Of a DNA stretch of 64,000 bases, positions 58,397-64,000 are shown one piece after another. Source of the DNA: Candidatus Rifleibacteriota bacterium (GTDB lineage: Bacteria; Muiribacteriota; Ozemobacteria; Ozemobacterales; Ozemobacteraceae); assembly GCA_905236675.1 (NCBI GenBank), contig CAJOND010000002.1:22010-86009 (forward strand). Reading direction: 5' to 3'. The notes beneath the pieces are model-generated. The model saw only the letters and a list, made by a program, of their open reading frames with translations, ran no database searches and had not been told where the DNA came from. Within the stretch, counting starts at the first letter, position 1, and each line of letters begins with the position of its first letter. The position numbers and the translations under genes are program-made.

Positions 58397-59146
58397 TTAT
58401 CTTTTCAACAATTCGTCAGAACTGCTGATAGAAGGCAACTCTGTCTTAGAATCTGAATCAATTACTTTATGTAACTCAAAATTATCAATAATTTCGATTC
58501 TTTCTTTTAATTCACTCTTACTTATTTCTTTTGGTTCAGATTCATTTAATAATTCTATATTTTTTTCTTCTTCTTTTGGAGGATTAGCAGGAACCCATTC
58601 AGCCAGGTTTTCAGAAACTTTGTCTGTTGGTAAATGAATTGTCTGAGAAGTAGCTAAAACTTTAACGCCAGTTGTAGGAATCTTAATACAAAGCTGAACG
58701 AAATAATCACAATCACTGTCGTTAAGGCTTAAATACCAGTTATCGCAATTTTCTGGAAGTAAAATTTCAAAAGTATAATCTAAGCTTTTATTGAATACTT
58801 TAAGGAATAACTGAGTATGTGCATATTCAAAAGCTCCCAACTCAATCTCAAGCTTTTTTCGTTCAATAGAAGAAAATTCCCAATAAGCCCACACCCAATG
58901 TGGATCTCTTGCTTGAATTACAATTCTAGTTTCACCATATTCAGATGGCAGTTCACCCGTAAGAGATTCTTCTGTTATTACAACAGTAGATAGTTTTGGA
59001 GAATTCCCAACAATATCTACATTCTCAATTGTTGTATTTAATTGTGGGTATTTCTGAAGAATTCTTTCTGATTCTTCAGAAATAGGTTGATTAATTTTTA
59101 AATTTACAGGGATTGCGACACTATTAGCAATATCAATCCCACTCAT
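58397..59146 (-). CDS. DUF4912 domain protein
   Basis: ETRIVIQARDPHWVWAYWEFSSIERKKLE...LFLKVFNKSLDYTFEILLPENCDNWYLSL. Confidence 0.82.
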   Translation of the reverse strand: MSGIDIANSVAIPVNLKINQPISEESERILQKYPQLNTTIENVDIVGNSPKLSTVVITEESLTGELPSEYGETRIVIQARDPHWVWAYWEFSSIERKKLEIELGAFEYAHTQLFLKVFNKSLDYTFEILLPENCDNWYLSLNDSDCDYFVQLCIKIPTTGVKVLATSQTIHLPTDKVSENLAEWVPANPPKEEEKNIELLNESEPKEISKSELKERIEIIDNFELHKVIDSDSKTELPSISSSDELLKR

Positions 59147-60444
59147 TGTTTTTTTTTCTCTAAGCCTAGCAATTTATTCAGCTTATTATAATCTTCTATT
59201 TCTTTTTTACTAGTTGAAGATGCTTTTTCAGTTTTTCCACTTTTAGGAACTACATTTACATTTGCATCGTTATTTTTTGTTGGTCTGCCACGTTTCTTTG
59301 GAGCAACAACTACTGGCTTAGCATCTTTTTTAGGTTCAACCTTTGCAACTTTTTCTGCTGGTTCAGCAACTTTAGACTTAACTGGTCTGCCACGTTTCTT
59401 CGGGGCAACTGCTGTTGGCTTAGTTTCTTTTTTAGGTTCAACTTTTTCTATTTTTTCTGCTTTTGCAGCTACTTCAGCCTTGGCTGGTCTGCCACGTTTC
59501 TTCGGAGCTACAGCTGCTGGCTTTGTTTCTTTTTTAGGTTCAACCTTTGTAACTTTTCCTGCTGGTTCAGCAACTTTAGCCTTGGCTGGTCTGCCACGTT
59601 TCTTCGGAGCTACAGCTGCTGGCTTTGTTTCTTTCTTAGGTTCAACCTTGGCTACTTTTTCTGCTGGTTCAGCAACTTTAGCCTTGGCTGGTCTGCCACG
59701 TTTCTTAGGAGCTACTGCTGCTGGCTTTGTTTCTTTCTTAGGTTCAACCTTGGCTACTTTTTCTGCTGGTTCAGCAACTTTAGCCTTGGCTGGTCTGCCA
59801 CGTTTCTTTGGTGCTACAGCTGCTGGCTTTGTTTCTTTCTTAGGTTCAACCTTGGCTACTTTTTCTGCTGGTTCAGCAACTATAGCCTTGGCTGGTCTGC
59901 CACGTTTCTTAGGAGCTACTGCGACTGGCTTTGTTTCTTTCTTAGGTTCAACCTTAGCTACTTTTTCTGCTGGTTCATCAACTTCAGCCTTGGCTGGTCT
60001 GCCACGTTTCTTTGGTGCTACAGCTGCTGGCTTTGTTTCTTTTTTAGGTTCAACTTTTTCTGTTTTTTCTGTTTTTTCTGCTTTTGCAGCTACTTCAGCC
60101 TTGGCTGGTCTGCCACGTTTCTTTGGTGCTACAGCTGCTGGCTTTGTTTCTTTCTTAGGTTCAACCTTAGCTACTTTTTCTGCTGGTTCAGCAACTTTAG
60201 CCTTGGCTGGTCTGCCACGTTTCTTTGGTGCTACAGCTGCTGGCTTAGCATCTTTTTTAGGTTCAACCACTTTTTTATCTTTAATTTTATTTGCTAATTC
60301 TTTTTTTTCAATATTAAAACCTAATAATAATTTAATTATATCATCTTTGGAAGCCTTAGAAGAATAGTCTAAGCCTATAATTTGAGCAAAGGTAATAATT
60401 TCCGCCTTTGTCATTTTTTTTAATTTTTCTTCTGAAAATTTCAT
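59143..60444 (-). CDS. Rho_N/SAP-like plus ten-AT-hook repeat protein (histone H1-like composition)
   Basis: N-terminal KKMTKAEIITFAQIIGLDYSSKASKDDIIKLLL; ten PKKRGRP(A/V/T)K motifs; ATGA overlap with DUF4912 gene. Confidence 0.88.
   Translation of the reverse strand: MKFSEEKLKKMTKAEIITFAQIIGLDYSSKASKDDIIKLLLGFNIEKKELANKIKDKKVVEPKKDAKPAAVAPKKRGRPAKAKVAEPAEKVAKVEPKKETKPAAVAPKKRGRPAKAEVAAKAEKTEKTEKVEPKKETKPAAVAPKKRGRPAKAEVDEPAEKVAKVEPKKETKPVAVAPKKRGRPAKAIVAEPAEKVAKVEPKKETKPAAVAPKKRGRPAKAKVAEPAEKVAKVEPKKETKPAAVAPKKRGRPAKAKVAEPAEKVAKVEPKKETKPAAVAPKKRGRPAKAKVAEPAGKVTKVEPKKETKPAAVAPKKRGRPAKAEVAAKAEKIEKVEPKKETKPTAVAPKKRGRPVKSKVAEPAEKVAKVEPKKDAKPVVVAPKKRGRPTKNNDANVNVVPKSGKTEKASSTSKKEIEDYNKLNKLLGLEKKKQ
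59275..60267 (-). repeat. Tandem repeat of about 102 bp / 34 aa (VEPKKETKPAAVAPKKRGRPAKAKVAEPAEKVAK), 10 copies
   Basis: Counted directly from the translation. Confidence 0.93.
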
Positions 60445-60530
60445 TATTCAAGCTCCCAAAATCATTTTAAACAAATTTATTTATGCAATTATTCTAACAT
60501 ATTTTTATAAAAAAATAATAATAATATTTT

Positions 60531-60656
60531 TTATTTTTCTTCATTTATTATTTGATCTAAGAATTTATTTAATAATGCAGGAAGAAAAATAAAAAATAAA
60601 TAATAGTGCAATGCCATAAATAACCCGAATAAATAACCGAACATTTGATAAAACAT
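60531..60656 (-). CDS. 41-aa hydrophobic microprotein MFYQMFGYLFGLFMALHYYLFFIFLPALLNKFLDQIINEEK
   Basis: Below ORF-track cutoff; minus strand AAAGGAGATAAAAATG gives a strong Shine-Dalgarno; starts 14 nt after the upstream TPR gene stop. Confidence 0.65.
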   Translation of the reverse strand: MFYQMFGYLFGLFMALHYYLFFIFLPALLNKFLDQIINEEK

Positions 60657-60670
60657 TTTTATCTCCTTTA

Positions 60671-61813
60671 TTATTCGTATTTATGTTCAATTTTAACAAG
60701 AACTCTAATACTAGAAAAAAGTGGAACAGCCTGTTTACCACCAGAATAAAGATCTTGAATGAAACCCTTTGTAATACTAACATCTGAAAATGTAAGATAA
60801 TATTTTAATCTTGCAGTATCAAATGTTATTGAACTTTCTTCCATTCCATCTGATGCAGAAAATAAATAATCATGTTTTTCAGAACCTTTACCAAGAACAA
60901 TAGAAAACCATTCAAAACGATTTGCCGGAATTCCATCTCTTTCATTGAAAGCTCTTAAAGAAAATCCTCCTGCTTCTACGTCCCTAGCTATAGAACCAGT
61001 ATTGCTAAATTCAAAAGTATCTTGAAATATAACGACATTTTCTGCTGTGGTAACTTCAGAAACAGCATCATGGGGTTTTACAGTTTCCAAATACGAGACT
61101 TTTTTAGAACTAAAATTATCTAATTTTAATTCAGCCTGACTAGCCTCATTTGAATCTGGGTAAATAATAACAATTTGCTGAAGAGTTTCAATTGACTTTT
61201 CTATGTCTCCACGAAGTTCAAGCATAGTTGCCAGTTTTAAAAGCCTGTCCGGCTCTTTGTCTTTAGTTTCAGACAAATAAGTCAGATACTTTACAGCATC
61301 TTCAATAAGACCATGTTCGTCTTTTTCCATTAAGGTAGGCATTAAACGGAGACTAGCCAAATAATCATCTATAGCTGCTCTAATGTTCCTTTTTTTATAA
61401 TATTCCATCGCGGAATTAAAAAGCCTTGTTGCCTCTTCTGTTTGAGCCAGTTCAGGAAGATGTTCCAATTTCATAAAGGCTCTGCTTTGTAGTAAATCAG
61501 GTAAACTACCAGTTTTTAGAGCTAATTTATAGTGATAAGTTGCAAATTCAAATCGTCGTATACCTTCGAGACATTCGCCAATACGAAAATGCAGCTTAGC
61601 TACAATTTCACTGCTGGTAGTCATTCCTAAACCTTCATAATAAAAAACAAGGGCTTCTCTATAGTCGTTACGCCTAAAGAGCTCTTCTGCCCTCAGAAGA
61701 CACTTGTTAATAGTATATGGATGAGTGATATTGTCGTTGTTTTGTGCAAAAGAAATTTCTGAAAAGAATAAAGCAGAAATTAATAAAGCATTTAAGCAAA
61801 TCTTTTTATTCAT
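60671..61813 (-). CDS. Secreted TPR-repeat protein
   Basis: Signal peptide MNKKICLNALLISALFFSEISFAQ; TPR-like AEELFRRNDYREALVFYYEGLG..., AKLHFRIGECLEGIRRFEFATYHYKLAL. Confidence 0.75.
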   Translation of the reverse strand: MNKKICLNALLISALFFSEISFAQNNDNITHPYTINKCLLRAEELFRRNDYREALVFYYEGLGMTTSSEIVAKLHFRIGECLEGIRRFEFATYHYKLALKTGSLPDLLQSRAFMKLEHLPELAQTEEATRLFNSAMEYYKKRNIRAAIDDYLASLRLMPTLMEKDEHGLIEDAVKYLTYLSETKDKEPDRLLKLATMLELRGDIEKSIETLQQIVIIYPDSNEASQAELKLDNFSSKKVSYLETVKPHDAVSEVTTAENVVIFQDTFEFSNTGSIARDVEAGGFSLRAFNERDGIPANRFEWFSIVLGKGSEKHDYLFSASDGMEESSITFDTARLKYYLTFSDVSITKGFIQDLYSGGKQAVPLFSSIRVLVKIEHKYE

Positions 61814-61959
61814 CTTGCACCTCCATATTATTATTAGGTTTTATTACTACTCCTAATTGTAATGGTTTTTATCAAAAGAAAAAGCTAGATTGTCACGCTG
61901 ACGAGCTTTTTAAATATTCAATTCATAATTACTTATTGCTCATTGCTAATTAGTAATTA

Positions 61960-63105
61960 TCAAAACCTACCTGTAAAATTATCTGGTACAACATAACGCA
62001 TAATAATATCGTTATTTTTTGTATTGGGAACAGTTTCAAGTAGCAAGTATCTCGTTTTTCCTTGTTCAATATCCTTGTGAATATCTTTAAGTAAAGGAAT
62101 TATGTTTAAATCACCATTTTGAAAAAGTCCAAGATTATAAAGATTATTTTTATTTGCATCTATATATGCGTAATATGCATCGTTATATCTAATTAAAACT
62201 TTTTCAGCATAAGGCAAATCTTTGTCGGCGAGACCTTTATTATAGTCTTTTTCTGCTTTAAGCATTTCTTTCAGGGATTTTTCGGTTTCTTCTCTTTTTG
62301 AAACCCATTTATCTAATCCCTGGATAAGCTGCTGAAACATTACTACTTTTATATATTCAGAGTTCTGGTTATAAACTTCAACAATATTGTCACATTCAAG
62401 AAGTGCTATACCTACATTATAAGCGAGACCTACTCCAAATTCCTTAGCTATCTTTTTGAATACTGGAGCAGAAATACCACCATTGCGTAAAAGAACTTTC
62501 ATGCCAGTTTTACTAGCTTCTTCACAAATAACTTTTAAAGATTTTTTAAATTGTTTTTCTGCCAGCGGATCTATAAATTGTCCAGGTTCAGATACGGGAA
62601 CAATGATGTTTTTAACTCCATATTTTGCCCCCATTTCTATAATTGGCAAACAATCTTCAACATTTAGCTGAGTATATATTTTATTCCCTTTAAGAGCTGT
62701 TGGAATAGATAAATAACAAGGTCTGAAATGAACTAATCTTTCAGGTCTTTGATATATTTTTCTTTTACCTCGAATCTTTTCATCTTCCTGTTTAGAAGAC
62801 GTAGAATTTGAATTAGGTAAAGGCGGAACCTTGTGTGACTTACCTATAAATTCTGGTAATGTCAAAATGGCTTCGATACCTAATTCTTGAGTTTTTTCGA
62901 GCATTTTTTCAAACGCTTCTTTGTCTTGCTTAAGTCCAGGATCGTTAACTCTTATATCAATAAAATTCAGTTTATCACGCCATTTAGCCAATGAGCCATT
63001 ACAACTCACAGAAATAGGTGGATCTAATGGATCTTGAGATGCACCTAGAGCTTGTTCTACATAACCGAGAAGAAAAGTTGATTCTGTATTATTCATAATA
63101 GTCAT
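61960..63105 (-). CDS. TIM-barrel sugar phosphate isomerase/epimerase-like protein
   Basis: Alternating strand/helix pattern (FIDIRVNDPG, GIEAILTLPEF, GVKNIIVPVSEPGQF, GMKVLLRNGG). Confidence 0.5.
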   Translation of the reverse strand: MTIMNNTESTFLLGYVEQALGASQDPLDPPISVSCNGSLAKWRDKLNFIDIRVNDPGLKQDKEAFEKMLEKTQELGIEAILTLPEFIGKSHKVPPLPNSNSTSSKQEDEKIRGKRKIYQRPERLVHFRPCYLSIPTALKGNKIYTQLNVEDCLPIIEMGAKYGVKNIIVPVSEPGQFIDPLAEKQFKKSLKVICEEASKTGMKVLLRNGGISAPVFKKIAKEFGVGLAYNVGIALLECDNIVEVYNQNSEYIKVVMFQQLIQGLDKWVSKREETEKSLKEMLKAEKDYNKGLADKDLPYAEKVLIRYNDAYYAYIDANKNNLYNLGLFQNGDLNIIPLLKDIHKDIEQGKTRYLLLETVPNTKNNDIIMRYVVPDNFTGRF

Positions 63106-63192
63106 AATCTAACACATTAAGCAGCTATTAGCAATACTATTGTTGTTTAATGTAATTTTAAAAGAGCTCTAAAAAAAATAATAAAAAAGTAC

Positions 63193-63220
63193 TAAAGTAT
63201 GACCAGAAAGTTTCCGATAT
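63193..63220 (+). promoter_or_regulatory. Sigma28-type promoter (TAAAGTAT-N12-TCCGATAT)
   Basis: Same architecture as sites at 15770 and 36582; upstream of the 63262 gene. Confidence 0.7.
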
Positions 63221-63261
63221 GTATTAAAGAAAAGCGAAAAATAGGCAAGGAGGCACTTACA

Positions 63262-63435
63262 ATGCAATTAAACCAAGAAGAAGCTTACTACGTTCTTACC
63301 AATCTCGATGTTTTTGTTAGCAGATTCGAAAGAGCAACTCATAAAAAAGTTACTCCAGGTGCTTTACAGATAATTCATGAAATTCTTACTGAAGCATCAT
63401 TCCCAGAAGGAATAAAGTCTAAAAACCTCAACTAA
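63262..63435 (+). CDS. 57-aa uncharacterised cytoplasmic protein, putative flagellar regulon member
   Basis: AAGGAGG 8 nt upstream of ATG at 63262; ORF-track start at 63199 lies inside the promoter. Confidence 0.7.
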   Translation: MQLNQEEAYYVLTNLDVFVSRFERATHKKVTPGALQIIHEILTEASFPEGIKSKNLN

Positions 63436-63441
63436 AATAAA

Positions 63442-63466
63442 AAAGAGGCATTAGCCTCTTTTTATT
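63442..63466 (+). terminator. Rho-independent terminator after the 57-aa gene
   Basis: AAAGAGGC-ATTA-GCCTCTTT then T-rich. Confidence 0.85.
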
Positions 63467-63488
63467 TTAGGCAACTCTTAACTTTCAC

Positions 63489-63555
63489 GCAATGCTTTGC
63501 ATTGCTCCCCCCTCAGTCACTACGTGACAGCTCCCCCGCAAGCAGGGGAGCTTCT
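63489..63555 (+). repeat. Palindromic intergenic repeat (three stacked hairpins)
   Basis: GCAATG-CTTTG-CATTGC; GTCAC-TAC-GTGAC; CTCCCC...GGGGAG. Confidence 0.8.
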
Positions 63556-63597
63556 TCGGAGAGACTTCTCAAGTAGAATCTTTAGGGAACATTCTCT

Positions 63598-63960
63598 CAA
63601 CTTTCAATTTTCCGTTCTCCGCTCTCTTCCTTCTTCCTTCTTCAATCTCCATTTTTGGTCTTATATCTCATTTCTCATTTCTTTCTACCCCATAAACGGG
63701 GTTTTCTCTAGTTAGGTCACCACTCCGGCTGCTTTCAGCAGCCACATCAGCGACTCGATAACATCCTGTTGCTCGCTTGCACGCCAACATCCTTGGTGGC
63801 TGTCCTCAAGGAAAGGCTTTAGGACATCCTCACTTCTCAGTTTTCACCAATCACTACATTACTCAGCTCTCCAGCTCTAAGAGGCTTCAGCCTCGACTGC
63901 TCTTGAAGTGTACCCAATGTCAAGGACATTTATATATAGGGGGGTATAAAAATTACTCCC
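63598..63960. other. Non-coding, locally GC-richer, hairpin-rich sequence at the right edge
   Basis: GGCTGC-TTTC-AGCAGCC and similar motifs; ORFs here have no recognisable protein features. Confidence 0.4.
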
Positions 63961-64000
63961 CTTTGAAATAAAAAAAATAATAGCCCTCCTTTCTTTTATA

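Noticed and set aside
59480-60367. 295-aa plus-strand ORF of MAGLPRFFGATAAGFVSFLGSTLATFSAGSATLALA repeats
   Set aside because: Antisense shadow of the tandem AT-hook repeat gene; the minus strand has a coherent domain structure and operon context
60565-60783. 72-aa minus-strand ORF overlapping the 3' end of the TPR gene
   Set aside because: Out-of-frame overlap; the 41-aa ORF at 60531-60656 has a much better start context
63497-63971. 72-aa and 64-aa plus-strand ORFs at the right edge
   Set aside because: Lie within palindromic repeat/non-coding sequence with no start signals or protein-like features

Overview
AT-rich chromosomal window from a motile, diderm bacterium. FlgH (L-ring), a lipobox protein and a secretin support a diderm cell plan; I cannot assign the lineage reliably. 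About half the window is a flagellar/chemotaxis supercluster in three blocks: flhA-X-flhG-flhF-cheA-HPt/CheW (+, 2.5-11.8 kb) facing flgH-flgA-flgG-flgF-DUF501 (-, 11.8-15.7 kb); fliK-flgD-TIGR02530-flgE (36.6-42.8 kb); and fliL-fliM-fliY-cheY-fliOPQR-flhB (43-50.5 kb). Between them are rimO-pgsA-pgpA, two transporters, a lone secretin, an accessory region (zinc-ribbon/TerB proteins, tandem SUMF1-like proteins, membrane proteins with a shared repeated tail, a 1923-aa Ig-like/GLUG lipoprotein) and preT-preA. The right end has pseudopilin-like genes, a CHASE2-type cyclase / GH57 / DUF4912 / ten-AT-hook protein cluster, TPR and TIM-barrel genes. Main points for follow-up: (1) an HPt-P2-CheW protein without a kinase core next to CheA; (2) a probable degenerate MinD/FlhG-like protein between flhA and flhG; (3) a set of sigma28-type promoters (TAAAGTNT-N12-NNCGATNT), one driving an unannotated 57-aa protein; (4) an intergenic palindromic repeat read in frame at the start of flhB; (5) SUMF1-like paralogs whose divergence is concentrated in the C-terminal lectin-fold segment; (6) a Rho_N plus ten-AT-hook protein translationally coupled to DUF4912 and GH57; (7) a 41-aa membrane microprotein missed by the ORF track. 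No tRNA, rRNA or CRISPR array was seen.
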